Shown: positions 18,863-29,100 of the stretch, piece by piece
Numbering within the stretch: the first letter of the stretch is position 1
Layout: each line of letters begins with the position of its first letter
Origin: Isochrysis galbana
Lineage: Eukaryota; Haptophyta; Isochrysidales; Isochrysidaceae
Length of the DNA: 64,000 nt
NCBI GenBank assembly: GCA_018136815.1
Contig: CM030932.1
Span: 6,238,407-6,302,406 of the forward strand
Direction of reading: 5' to 3'
The notes under the pieces: model-generated
What the model was told of the DNA's origin: nothing
Database searches by the model: none
The model's input: the letters and a program-made list of their open reading frames with translations, nothing else
Program-made: the position numbers and the translations under genes

Positions 18863-20365
18863 ATGTCTAGCAAGCAGATGGAAGCCGGCCTCCCCCAGGG
18901 CTCCACTCAGCCGGCCAGCCGCTTGGTTTCCACGAGCTCAAGTGATTGCGTCCCTGCATTCACAAGACAGTGGTCCTCCATGGGATCTGGTGACGCGCCG
19001 GTGGACGTGCAGGTGCGGTGGCTAGACGACCAGATCGACTTCAGTACGCTCGGCGGCTCGTATCGTCAACCCTCTGCAATACCCGTGACACATCCTAGCC
19101 ATGGAGACCCTCCCGCTCGCTCTGGCATGGAAGCTGTCCGAGCTCTCCCACCAAAGGGTGGCTCATCCACGGGCCTTGCCAATCCCGATTCTTGTTCAGT
19201 GATTCGCCTTCCGTGCCCGTTCACCTTCACCTGCACGACGTGCAACTGCTCTCTAGTTGCAAGCAGTCCTGCTGCCACCAAAAGCATGCTGGTCGAGTGC
19301 TCGTCTTGCCATAGTGTGATGTCGCCGCAGTTCCCCGACGCTGCACCATCACAGCCCGCGACGTCCATGTTTCGCCGTGCCACACCTTCCATTGGCAAGA
19401 GGTCAAGTTGTGGAAGGACGCGCGTAGAGACTTCCATTGAGGATTCTCGCACCGATGCGAGTATTGGCAATGTCGGGATTTATGAGAGCACATGCAACAG
19501 CAATGCTGCCCACTTACCGGTAGGCGAGAAGAAGCACATTCATCGCAGTAATTCATTCGGGCGGGCATTCGGCGCACTCGGCAAAGCCTTCGGTTTTGAT
19601 CAATCTCCGAGCAAGCCTGCTACTGACTCGAACAATGGCTTGGGGGCTCGCATGTCTGTCGGCGTCATTAGGCACCCGACCTCTAAGGCCCAAGGCTTCT
19701 TGTTCCCTGTGGTCTCTGCGCTTCCTCCGGAAGCCACTATATCTCCGTTGGGATCTCGATTCGCACCACCCTCACCCCCGCCCACACCACCCGCTGCCGC
19801 GGAGGGTGCAGACGGAGTGCCTGAGAAGAGCCCTCGTGCTTCCAAAGCGCTTGCCAACTTCACACGCGCTGCATCATTCTCTAAGGCGTTTGCGTCTAAG
19901 AGCAAAAGCAAGAGCAAGGCGTCGCGCTCAGCGACGGCGCCCCGTGGCGCTGTCGCAGCAGAGGTTGCTAAAGGGGCTAACGAGGCGGCGTCCAAATCCG
20001 GCGACAACGGCACTGACGCCCCATGCGTCTTTGAGACGGGAGCAGGGACTGCTCCAGCCAAATCTCTTTCAACTGCCATGTCGGCTGGCCACAAGCGAGC
20101 TGCCACCTTTGGTCGGAAGACACCTCCCCGGCGCTCACACTGCAGCACCGGAAGTGCTGAGAGTGGACGAGCGAAGGATGACATCAAATGCGATCTCGCC
20201 ACTGATGGCAAGCCCATTAAGGACACGCCGCGTTACGGAGATTTCGAGGAATTTGGCTCTGAATCCTCGGATGAATTCTCAGAGGATGAGGGCCCCATGC
20301 CTGGACAGCCTGTCGACGACATCTCAGGGCGTCTATCTGGTGGCGACTTTGTGTTCTCACTCTGA
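18863..20365 (+). CDS. Ser-rich protein with CxxC-CxxC zinc-ribbon-like motif
   Basis: Single open frame, 500 aa from the ATG at 18863 (CACCATGTC context). The frame is open upstream to an ATG at 18473, but that part is Pro/Arg-rich translation of GC-rich leader. Residues 124-149 carry CTTC and CSSC 18 residues apart with a hydrophobic stretch between, resembling an LSD1-type or ribbon zinc finger. The rest is Ser/Ala/Lys-rich and probably disordered. It holds a repeated motif around FGRAFGALGKAFGF (230-245) and FTRAASFSKAFASKSKSKSK (320-340), and an acidic tail (FGSESSDEFSEDEG). A regulatory or nuclear role is possible; I recognise no family. Confidence 0.6.
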   Translation: MSSKQMEAGLPQGSTQPASRLVSTSSSDCVPAFTRQWSSMGSGDAPVDVQVRWLDDQIDFSTLGGSYRQPSAIPVTHPSHGDPPARSGMEAVRALPPKGGSSTGLANPDSCSVIRLPCPFTFTCTTCNCSLVASSPAATKSMLVECSSCHSVMSPQFPDAAPSQPATSMFRRATPSIGKRSSCGRTRVETSIEDSRTDASIGNVGIYESTCNSNAAHLPVGEKKHIHRSNSFGRAFGALGKAFGFDQSPSKPATDSNNGLGARMSVGVIRHPTSKAQGFLFPVVSALPPEATISPLGSRFAPPSPPPTPPAAAEGADGVPEKSPRASKALANFTRAASFSKAFASKSKSKSKASRSATAPRGAVAAEVAKGANEAASKSGDNGTDAPCVFETGAGTAPAKSLSTAMSAGHKRAATFGRKTPPRRSHCSTGSAESGRAKDDIKCDLATDGKPIKDTPRYGDFEEFGSESSDEFSEDEGPMPGQPVDDISGRLSGGDFVFSL

Positions 20366-20930
20366 GGTATCTCTCTGGTCGACCACGTTGTGCTTCCCTG
20401 CTTAAGCTCGCGTCGCACGACCTTGCCAGCATCGCCTTTCATCGCCTCTCCTCGAAGCAGATAGGAGAGCTGCCTTCCTCATCAAGTTTCAGTATTGGCT
20501 GGCCCTAATTTGTTCATGTGTAGGGTTACTCGGATGATTCCATTTCGGTTCGTGGACGCCAATCTCTTTCGCCCTTCCATACGTGCCTGGTACCTGATGC
20601 ACCTGCGAAAGCGTGTGATACTGTTTGATGAGCTTAGCTTTTACAATCCGAGGACGGCAAGGATCTGCGCTACTTTGTCGTTCGCACATCGTAGGCGTCG
20701 GTCCTGCTTTCTCAAGTGATCGACTGGCAATCTGCGCGGGGTATGGGAAGCAGAACGTGGTCGACGATGCCCCGACATCATCTGCAAAAGGTGTGATCCT
20801 CCAAAGGTGTGATCCTCCTGCTCGTGCTGCACTGTTCGAATGGGGATCTCTCGTGGTTTGACGGGCTTTGCGTCATACCTGTTGCAGTGCTCGTTTGCTT
20901 CCTGCGTTGTCGATTATGATTACATGACGT
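20366..20930. other. Intergenic region
   Basis: 3' flank of the preceding gene. A short direct repeat AAAGGTGTGATCCTCC occurs at 20787-20817. No convincing gene. Confidence 0.35.
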
Positions 20931-20975
20931 TGAAAAAAAATTTGATGATTCTGGGCTAACACCCTCTACGGTCTA
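20930..20975 (-). mobile_element. LINE 3' tail remnant
   Basis: A-rich run followed by TTTGATGATTCTGGGCTAAC, the terminal block of the LINE family in minus orientation, truncated after about 45 bp. Confidence 0.5.
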
Positions 20976-21001
20976 GGTTTCTCTACCTCTCTACATACAA
21001 C

Positions 21002-21050
21002 GCAACTAAGTTTATACTTAGTTCGCCCATGGGGGGGCACGAGCCAGGGC
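21002..21050 (+). mobile_element. Class A retroposon head fragment
   Basis: AACTAAGTTTATACTTAGTT with a perfect stem and TTAT loop, then CGCCCATGGGGGGGCACGAG. Element similarity ends right after the first G-run. Confidence 0.7.
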
Positions 21051-21720
21051 GTATGGGTTCACGTTGACACGCCCTCGAGGGCCCATTACAGTAGCTTGGG
21101 CAAGGTGTTAACCCATCTGGCCTCTTACAAGTGTTGACGTAGGGCACAACAAGTGTTGACACGGTGTTGACGCACTTCCACTTGTCACTGTTGCGGTTGC
21201 TGGTTGCTGATTCTGCTTGCTATATTTAGCGGGCAGCGCGGCAGCGCGCGCGAGGGAATGCGCGGTCAAATGACAAATGACAAAATGCCTCTGTCGAGAC
21301 ACGCGCGGCCCCGCGCAGGTGGAACGCGCAGGCGACGCGCAGCGCGCAACGTGAGCGTCGGCCGGTCGGTCGCGCGCAGCGAGTGCGGCGAGCAGCCGGT
21401 CCACGCACGGCTCCGCAGAGAAACCAGTCGACATGCGCACGCACGGCGTCCCCGATGCACATAATCGGCACGCACGGCGTGCACCTGGTGTAATTGTGAT
21501 ATTGCACCCAGGGACTGAATGCCACAAAATTAGCCCTGTCCCTGAAAGCGCGCACCGTAGGTGTTAAACTTAAACATCGAGAATGGGCCATCCTGCATCT
21601 GCATCCTGTGTGAATGTTGTTGTATAAATAACTATATGGACATTTGATGGCTCCATTCGATTGATGTCCCATGATTGACGGAACGACACCTCGACAGCTC
21701 GACAGCTGAGGCGGGCGGCA
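21051..21720. repeat. Dispersed repeat rich in CGCACGGCGTGC palindromes
   Basis: Contains CACGCACGGCGT and GCACGGCGTGCACC (21440-21490) and ends in a block TTGATGTCCCATGATTGACG GAACGACACC (21663-21692). The same palindromes and terminal block occur at 35040-35475, and the CGCACGGCGTGC motif recurs near 41930. It is likely an unclassified element present in two or three degraded copies. Confidence 0.5.
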
Positions 21721-21904
21721 TCGGCAGGAGGCGGGGGGCGGGGGGGGACTGGGGACTGGGGGGGCGACGACGGCAAGACGGCTCTCTGGCCCGAAAATAA
21801 AAAACCCACCGCTACTTCTCGCTCTCAGCCTCTCGCTTATCTCTTACACCCACCTCCCACCTCCTCCTCCACGCGATGCGACATCGCGAAAACCCGAAGA
21901 TCCG

Positions 21905-21950
21905 AAGCGCCAAAATTGGCACTTCGAGCCGGCAGTAAGGAGTTAAAGGA
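21905..21950 (+). promoter_or_regulatory. Shared upstream motif copy
   Basis: CGCCAAAATTGGCACTTCG then GCCGGCAGTAAGGAGTTAAA, 114 bp before the J-protein ATG. Compare 6300-6345 and 31930-31950. Confidence 0.3.
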
Positions 21951-22060
21951 TTGACGACGGAAAGAGCGGGAAAAGTGAAGGCAGATCGTTGAGAGGCCGC
22001 GCACACAGGGTCGAGCTCAACAAGGTGGATTTGGGCCCGACGCTGGACCCTCGAGCAACG

Positions 22061-22801
22061 ATGCGGACACGTGCAGCGCAGATGCTCCTCCTGTGCATGG
22101 TGAGTTGGATCAGCGAGGGTGTGGCCTATGCGTATCCAACCGTCTCGAGTGTCGCCGCCGCAGCACAGATTCTCGGCCTCCGCTTACCCTCCTCACGTGC
22201 GGTGGTGCGTGCAGCGTACCGACGAAAGGCCGCAACGTGTCATCCAGACACACAGCGCTCTCTGCATGATGCGGAAGAGTTCATACGTGTCACCGCAGCC
22301 TACGAGCTTTTGCTGCATCCTGCCACGCTCGCTTCATGGTCCCAATGGGAGAGACGAAGGAGCACAGAAGCCGCAACGCAGGTGCACCAGAGGTCAAGCG
22401 GCTCTGCGACACCTGCAAGCTCACATGCCAAGCGCCAAGATGGGGCCTCGGCAAGCGCATACGACGGGAACTGCGTCAACGAGCATGACACACGGGTTCT
22501 TGCTTGGCAAGAGTACTGGCAGGCAGCTCTTCTAGCTAGCCATGCTGAATCACAGCTGCGAGGGTTGCGCGAGCAACTTGATGCTGCTCAGAGTTGGTGG
22601 GCAGCCATCGAGTTGCAGCAACCAGCGACAGGCTTTGCAGTTGCTTCACCATCCACATGGGAGCAGTGGCGCATCCGGTCAGCTTCTGCGCGTGCCAAGC
22701 TCGATGCGCTGAGAGAGGAGGAGCGCTTGCTCGTTTGCCGTGTGCAATCACTGCGAAATCATGCAATGGAGTTGGAGAGGACAGCTCGAGCGGTTCGCTG
22801 A
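22061..22801 (+). CDS. J-domain protein with N-terminal signal sequence
   Basis: Single-exon, 246 aa from the ATG at 22061. Residues 1-25 are a hydrophobic segment after two Arg (MLLLCMVSWISEGVAYA), consistent with a signal peptide. Residues about 32-85 form a J-domain with HPD at 61-63 (TCHPDTQ) and FIRVTAAYELLLHP as the fourth helix. The C-terminal half is Trp- and Arg-rich helical sequence with a coiled-coil look (SQLRGLREQLDAAQSWW; LDALREEERLLVCRVQSLRN). J-proteins stimulate Hsp70 ATPase; the signal suggests ER or plastid routing. The Gly/Phe and zinc regions of DnaJ are absent, so it is a class III type. Confidence 0.75.
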   Translation: MRTRAAQMLLLCMVSWISEGVAYAYPTVSSVAAAAQILGLRLPSSRAVVRAAYRRKAATCHPDTQRSLHDAEEFIRVTAAYELLLHPATLASWSQWERRRSTEAATQVHQRSSGSATPASSHAKRQDGASASAYDGNCVNEHDTRVLAWQEYWQAALLASHAESQLRGLREQLDAAQSWWAAIELQQPATGFAVASPSTWEQWRIRSASARAKLDALREEERLLVCRVQSLRNHAMELERTARAVR

Positions 22802-22854
22802 ATTCTTTTTTGCCTCTCAGTGATGCTCAAACAGCCCACCTAAGTGGCCTTGTA

Positions 22855-22985
22855 TGGTAATGTGCTCACTATCACAGGATGTCTTGTTTGTTTCGTCGTT
22901 TGGTCCTATACCATTAATATCTAGTGTGCATTGTCTCTTGTGTTGTAGTGTTGCAGTACCTCCTAGGTATCTTTTAATCATCTTG
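22855..22985 (+). repeat. Dispersed repeat, second copy of 4350-4440
   Basis: GATGTCTTGTTTG .. GTGTGCATTGTCTCTTGTG .. CCTCCTAGGTATCTTTTA parallels 4350-4432. It begins about 50 bp after the J-protein stop. Confidence 0.45.
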
Positions 22986-23179
22986 TCATGGCGTCGCGCC
23001 ACGCCGCTCTCTCATCTCGCCGCCGCCGAGGCCTGAGCTGCGGTCTTCCGGCGATGTGGAGGTATGGTGTTGGAAGTGTGGATGGAGATTTGTGGATCTT
23101 TACTAGCCAAAGTATGAAAATGAGGGGTGGGGAGGGACAAGCAGGGCTGAGGGCAGACATCAGGCACGGGCCGTGGGTA

Positions 23180-23490
23180 TAGACTGGGGGTGGGGAAGGC
23201 CCAGGCGGGACGCTGGATGGCTCGGCACACTGGGGGGCGCAACACGCAGGAGGATCACTGAGCATAGGGTCACAGACGTCGGACGGAGCGGGGGCGACGG
23301 AAGGGGGGGGAAATGGCAACGATGACGATGAGGGAAACGCGGGAACATACGACATACAAGGAAATAAACGGGGCGGGGCGGGTAAGAAACAAGGAGAGGT
23401 GGCCCAGGGGGAGCACAGAGAAACGTGAGAGATCCCCCCCGCGGTGTGCGGAGCGGCGGCCCTCGGAGGATACCGAAAGGGAGCAAGGGA
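23180..23490 (+). repeat. Dispersed GC-rich repeat, second copy of 1370-1640
   Basis: See the entry at 1370. Shared blocks keep their order, with indels. It is followed at 23598 by a class A retroposon, whereas the first copy follows one at 578-1333. Confidence 0.7.
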
Positions 23491-23597
23491 GCTATTTGAG
23501 TTTGAGACCTTCAGTGATCAGTGATGCCTTACTTAGCTTAGTTCAGAGATCCAAGTGGCGAGAGTCCGTATTGCTGCTTTAGTGTTTCTAAAGCAAC

Positions 23598-23822
23598 TAA
23601 GTTTACACTTGGTTGACCCATGGGAGGATGAGAGGGCACGAGTCCCCCCCTCTCTGCACTCCTCCCCTGCCATGGGGGAGGAACCACCCATCCTCCTGGC
23701 ATGCCTGATGGCTTGCCAGAAGGAGACTGCCCTACTGACCCACTCTCTCACTCACAGGCTCGCCCCATTCGCCCGTCCTGGCCAGTCGTGGCCAGCCCAT
23801 TGCTCCAACCCCCCTCCTCCAA
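23598..23822 (+). mobile_element. Class A retroposon copy, 3'-truncated
   Basis: AACTAAGTTTACACTTGGTT head (loop TTAC), then the two GC hairpins and about 170 bp of body nearly identical to 690-800. It is joined directly to a class B head at 23823. Confidence 0.7.
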
Positions 23823-24240
23823 AACTACTTTTATAAGTAGGAGGCCAATGGGGGCCTCGCGCCCCCCTCTCGCCATCGCAGACACCCCCTCGGTGGGCCT
23901 GCACAACCAACCTCAGCCCCTGCCTGCCTGCTGGCTGCTGGCAGGGGCTGAGCTGACACCACTCTGGCCCAGACCTTCGCCGAGCGCGCGCCGCGCGCCG
24001 CACGCACTCGCCTGCACTGGCCCTCGCTCGTACTGACCCCCTCCTCACCACTGAGCCACAGACCACCGAGGCCGCCAGGAGGGCACCCAGGGCCAGCGAG
24101 GCGAGCGAGGGAGAGGCAGGAGAGGCCAGGGGCACTGCCCCAGCCTCCACTGCCCCCTGAGCTGCCCTGGCTGGCCCTCTGGGGGGCCCCGAGGGGACCC
24201 CCAGAAGGGGGCCATGGCGCGCGCCATGCAGCACACGCCC
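23823..24240 (+). mobile_element. Class B retroposon copy
   Basis: It starts AACTACTTTTATAAGTAGG (perfect CTACTT/AAGTAG stem, TTAT loop), then GGGGGCC/GCCCCCC and CAACCAACCTCAGCCCCTGC. A Pro/Gly-rich GC body follows. The 3' end is not clear, and no flanking duplication was found. Confidence 0.6.
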
Positions 24241-24635
24241 GTAGGAGAACGAAGAGAACGACGGGAAAAGATCGACAAAAAACCCACACGATCTTGCCCG
24301 AGAATAGATAGGTAAGATAACCGCCCATTTACGGTATATCAACGGGAAGACACCCCGCGCGGCAGTCAAACACCGCGAAAGTGCGGCAGCGGACGAAGAA
24401 AGGCCGAAGGGCGGGGGCCGAGACCCCCCGGGGACATAAGTTAGTTCAGGAGGCGTTTTACGTTTGTCTGCCACAGGAACACCCAACAACAGGTCTGCCC
24501 CAGCCCGCCCCTTGCGCTTGGCCCGTCGTAGTGCACGCGCCCCCCCCCCCCCCCCCGATACCAAAGACAAAGGAATGAAGGGGGTAGTGTAAAGGGAGTG
24601 AGCGTTCTGGGGTATAGGCGATGGCGTGAGTCAAC
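24241..24635. other. Intergenic repeat debris
   Basis: Short purine-rich and GC stretches, a C run at 24540-24556 and no gene. Boundaries to the neighbouring retroposons are uncertain. Confidence 0.3.
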
Positions 24636-24760
24636 CTACTTTTATAAGTGGGGGTCAATGGGGGCCTCGCGGCCCCCCCTCTCCATCACGGACACCCCCC
24701 GGGGTTGGCCCGTACAATCAACCTCAGCCCCTGCCTTCTGGCAGGGGCTGGGCATTCAAC
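24636..24760 (+). mobile_element. Class B retroposon head fragment
   Basis: CAACCTACTTTTATAAGTGG with TTAT loop (CCTACTT against AAGTGGG), then GGGGGCC-TCGC-GGCCCCCC and CAACCTCAGCCCCTGCC. It closely matches 23823 and 50895. Confidence 0.7.
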
Positions 24761-24764
24761 GGCT

Positions 24765-24835
24765 AAAAAGTTCCGTCCTACATTATAGGACCGCGTCCTA
24801 CGATTTCGGTGTATTTGTAGGACCCTGAGCTTGAA
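24765..24835 (+). repeat. Palindrome-rich dispersed repeat
   Basis: GTTCCGTCCTAC, TAGGACCGCGTCCTA and TTTGTAGGACCCTG parallel 16855-16921. The repeated GTCCTA/TAGGAC halves suggest a foldback structure. Confidence 0.5.
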
Positions 24836-24867
24836 AGCCACACAACTTTCGAGAGTGAAGGATTGCA

Positions 24868-25265
24868 ACTAAGTTTATACTTGGTTCACCCATGGCGGGG
24901 CACGAGCCCCCCCCTCTCTCCACTCCTCCCCTGCCATGGGGGAGGAACCACCCACTCTCCTGGCACGCCTGATGGCCTGCCAGGAGCACACTGACATGCT
25001 GACCCATCCCTCTCCGCACAGGCATGCCTGAATCGCACGCCCTGGCCTGTCGTGGCCAGCCAATCCCTCTGACCAACCCCTCCTCCCCCTGGGCCCCCCT
25101 GATCAGGACCCCCCAGCCAGCTCCAGTCGACTGGCAGGGGCTCGAGAGCCAGCGAGAGAGAGGGAGGAGGGGCCAGGGCCATGCCCCAGCCTCACCTGCC
25201 CCCTGAGCTGCGCTCCCAGGCCCCTGCCGGCCTCCTGGGGACCTGAAGACAGTGGGGCCAAACTT
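24868..25265 (+). mobile_element. Class A retroposon, alternative body
   Basis: Standard class A head (AACTAAGTTTATACTTGGTT), but after about 170 bp the body follows the variant seen at 16180-16440 and 52440-52795 (GATCAGGACCCCCCAGCCAG, CTGGCAGGGGCTCGAG). Similarity fades near 25260. Flanking duplications were not found. Confidence 0.7.
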
Positions 25266-26180
25266 AGCGTCAGGTGTCAGGTTGAGCTGCGTCCTCGGGA
25301 AGATACCTCTGAGAGCAAGCCGTGGCGCGCCGCATGGCGACGCGCCGCAGGGACCGGGGCGGAAGAGAATGGAACGAGGGAGAGGGGGGAATTTGCACCC
25401 CCCCCCGATGGAGTGTGGTGAGAAACGAGACCCGTTTGCATTAGCAAACGGGCGGAGGGGGGCGGCTGGCGACAGGAGGGAGATGGGAAGGGAGCGGCTC
25501 AAGACGTCTTGGGATACACCTGTGGCAGGTATCCTCGGGGCGCAGTTGCTTATTTCTCGAGAACCGCTCGCGGCGTGAGCTGGTAAGGGCCGTTCTTCTT
25601 CTTTGACGAGAGGTTCTTCCCCCCCCCCCCTCCGGTGCTTTTTCCCGGAGAGTTGCCCGACGTAGGTCGGTCCGCCTCAATGGGTTTTCCCTCATTTTAA
25701 CTTGTGGGGAGTTAGAATGGGAGCCGGGGGCCTGCGAGGGGGGAGATTTGGAGGGGTGCATAGGTGTATGTATCTGTGTCAACAGCACGCGCCAAGGTGT
25801 ACGGGCAGGTGCGCTGAGGGCTGTCGTGTTAGTACCGGGCTAGTGAGAGTAGTGGTACTAATGCTCAGATAGATTATATGGGGGCATTTGTCAAAAAAAT
25901 AACCAAATTTGAGGTTGCAGCCTCTTCCTCCAGCTCCTGTCTCCTGTGCCGTGAAGGGGCGCGTCGGCATCGCACCCCTGCGTACTGCCGCAGACCGCTT
26001 TACCGCCGTTGAGAAGACCGCTATTGAGAGGAAAATGCGATTTTCTCCTTTTGCAGGACGGCCGCAATAGAGGCTCAACAGCGCCCCGACACTGTTGGGG
26101 CAGGGGGCTGTCGGGGGGGGCCCTATTGTGGCCTGTAAAAAAACCTCTTTTAACAAGTTAATAACTAACAACGGCCGGCC
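25266..26180. other. Intergenic region upstream of ankyrin gene
   Basis: GC-rich leader with C runs (25620) and no convincing gene. Bases 25788-25877 are a 90-bp repeat shared with 35478-35567, listed separately. Confidence 0.35.
25788..25877 (+). repeat. 90-bp repeat shared with 35478-35567
   Basis: CGCGCCAAGGTGTACGGGCA .. GTGGTACTAATGCTCAG is practically identical at both sites, with one obvious mismatch near the end. Flanks differ. Confidence 0.75.
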
Positions 26181-26185
26181 GCGCG

Positions 26186-29100
26186 ATGCCGGCGCCCGCG
26201 CCACTGCACGCGCTCAAGCTCGCAGCCTCGAAGAATGCGGTGGCCAAGGCGCAGGCGGCACTCGCCAAGCTGGACGCGGGATCGGAGGAAGTTGCGGACA
26301 TCCTTGAGCTCGCTGTCCTCCGCGGCAGCGATGCTGTCGCTGCCGTTATTTTGGCAGCAGGTGCAAGGCCGCGTGCAGTCGCACCCCTTCTCACCGCGGC
26401 GCTCCGCACAGACGCAGCGCACCTCGTCCCCCTGCTGCTCTCGGCGCGGCCGGATGGTGCCGACGTCGACGCAATCGGTGCAACTGGCGACTGGACTCCT
26501 CTTTTCTGGGCGGCCAAGCGCGGCGATTGTGGCGCAATCGGTGCGCTGCTGTCTGCGGGGGCGTGTGTCAATGCAAGGGAGCGTATGGGCGGCACGCCCC
26601 TGATGGTAGCGGTGCAGCACTCCCATTTAGAAGCTGCGGAGGCTCTCCTTGCAGCTGGTGCCGATGTCGAGGTGTCTGATAGCGCGGGGTGGTCGGCGAT
26701 GCTTTGGGCGGCTCAAGCTGGAGATGCTGCCATGATTCAACGACTGCTTCAAGCTGGTGCTCAAAGAGCCTCACCGGGTGGATCCGCTCTGATGGTTGCG
26801 GTGGAGAACGGGCGCGTCGATGTGGTGTCGACGCTGCTTGCCGCGCCAAACGTCGAGGTAGCGGACCCTGCGTCGGGAGCCAATGCGGAAAACACCAACG
26901 ACGTCCCAGCTGCAGAGTTTGAAGCTGCTCGCAAAGCGTGCGAAGACGGTAAAGCAGTCAGGGGGCCGAGTGCCCCGTCGTCACTGCATCCCACACGCTT
27001 GGGTCCCGGAGTTGAAATTGATCTCGACGCCCGGGACGCACAAGGCTGGTCGGCTGTGGCTGTGGCAGCCGGCGCAGGTCACACGAAGCTCCTGTCGATG
27101 CTCTTGGCAGCTGGCGCATCTGCAAATGCACGTATTGCACACTCTGGCCGTACGCCGCTCATGGCGGCCGCCCAGGGCGGACACGCTGCGGCGATAGATA
27201 TCCTGATACGTCACACGGAAGAATACGCATGGGTTGGTGAGAGCGGGGCCAACGGAGAGGCTGCTCCCGTCCATGGTGGGAAAGGCGGAAGTACGATGCC
27301 CAGCGTGCTGGGAGGGGTACGCGCTCTCGTGGACGCTACCGATGCGCAAGGAGTGACGGCGCTGATGCTCGCCGCGAAGAATGGTCACGCCGCAGCGGTC
27401 GTATCGCTGCTGCAGGCAGACGCGGATGCATGTGCTACAGACATGGCGGGTCACGGCGCACTCGAACTCTCTGCGAAGAAGGGCTCTATTGAGGTGGCCA
27501 AGGTGCTTCTACATCACGCGGGCAGCTCCCCCAAAACAGGTGGGCCGAATGGAGCCATGGCTGACAGCGAGGCCGGCGGGCTGCTTAGTCACGCGGCTCG
27601 CGCGCTTCCGATTGCGGCGCGCGGCGGCTTTGCTGACCTGGTGCGATTGCTTGCCGACTTCGGCGCGCCGACACAGCCGCATTTGATGCGCGCAGCCGCG
27701 GGGGGAGCGACCGAGGTGAGTAGCCCTCCAACGGCCGAAGTAGGCAGGAGTTGAAGTGGCTACGGAAGTTGAGACCATAGGAGCCCCAGTGCTCGGCGCT
27801 TTCTTTTCCGTTGCAGAGCCGCGCGGCACGGCAGACAGGCTGGGGCAGGTCGTAGCCCAAGTTCAGCACGCTGTATGTGGCACTGTGCCGCGCTGATCTT
27901 CACCGCTTGCTATAGGTGCTTCTAACCCTCTTACGAGCGGGCGCCGCCGCAGACCATGACGCTGCCTCGGAGGCAATGCTGACGGCCGCATGTTGCGGTA
28001 AGTGCGCTGCGTGACGGGACAGCGAGGTGGTCAGAACTTTATCCACCTTGCTCTGATCTCACACATTTTAAGCATGTCATCTTCTAGGGGTGCCACCTGC
28101 ATTGCGGCCATCGTTATGCTTCTACTCACTCCACTAGCAACCGCACCTTTGATGTTCAGGCCATCGTGGTGCAGTTTCACTCCTGCTTGATGCCAATGCC
28201 TCGGTATTTGCGAGAGATCGGTCGCACGGTCGCACTGCCCTCGCTCTTGCTGCGGCTCGCGGTCATGCCGCCGTAATCAGAACTTTGCTCAATGCTGGAG
28301 CACCTGTGAACGCTAGAGATGCCGCGGGTGAGTCGGCATTGCAGGTGAGCGTCCTTCCAAGGAAGCACATCAGCACACAACCATTGCGCGATGTCTGAGT
28401 TAGATGCCATTCGTCGGGTTTGCATGCGCCGGTAGACACGGAGAAGAATCGGGGATGATACAAGGCGGGGCCAGACAGCTGGTTCAATCACAACGTAGCG
28501 CCACGGGCATACTCCATACTCCACGCACGGTGACCATCTCTGACTCCCATCCCGCCTCCTGCCGCCAACCCCTTCCCTTTTCGTGGACCAGCTTGCCGTT
28601 TCCGCCTCTCACGTCGCCGCCGTCGACGAGCTAATCCGCGGCGCTTCGCGCGCTGCAGGCGGTACCGCCGCAGGAGTCCTTCCACCCGCTGGCGGTTCGC
28701 TTCCATCAGCCGGCGGTGCTGCCAGCGCAACGTTTGGAGGCGGTAGCGCGGCCGATGCCTCGTGGGCTGAACTTCTTTCTCGAGCGACGGATTCGGACGT
28801 TCGTGCCCGTCTACTATCTGAAAGACGGCGGCGAATGGCCGAGGCTGAACTCTGCGCGGTGCAGGTGCGCGTACTTCGCCTCACGGGACCCCTCGACACT
28901 TTCGCATGTCTCATCTCCCGGTTTCTCCCTCCTCATACGATGTTTCGGAGGGAGCGGTGGGAGGGATTTAGGCGGTTGCGCTGTCGTTTCTCGGCTTAAC
29001 ACACGCAGACGAAAATGTCGCGATCGCTACAATACGTGTCCACGGCCTCTCTGACCTAAGCCTCATTTATGCTGCAGGAGGCGGTGGAACAGAAGCAGAC

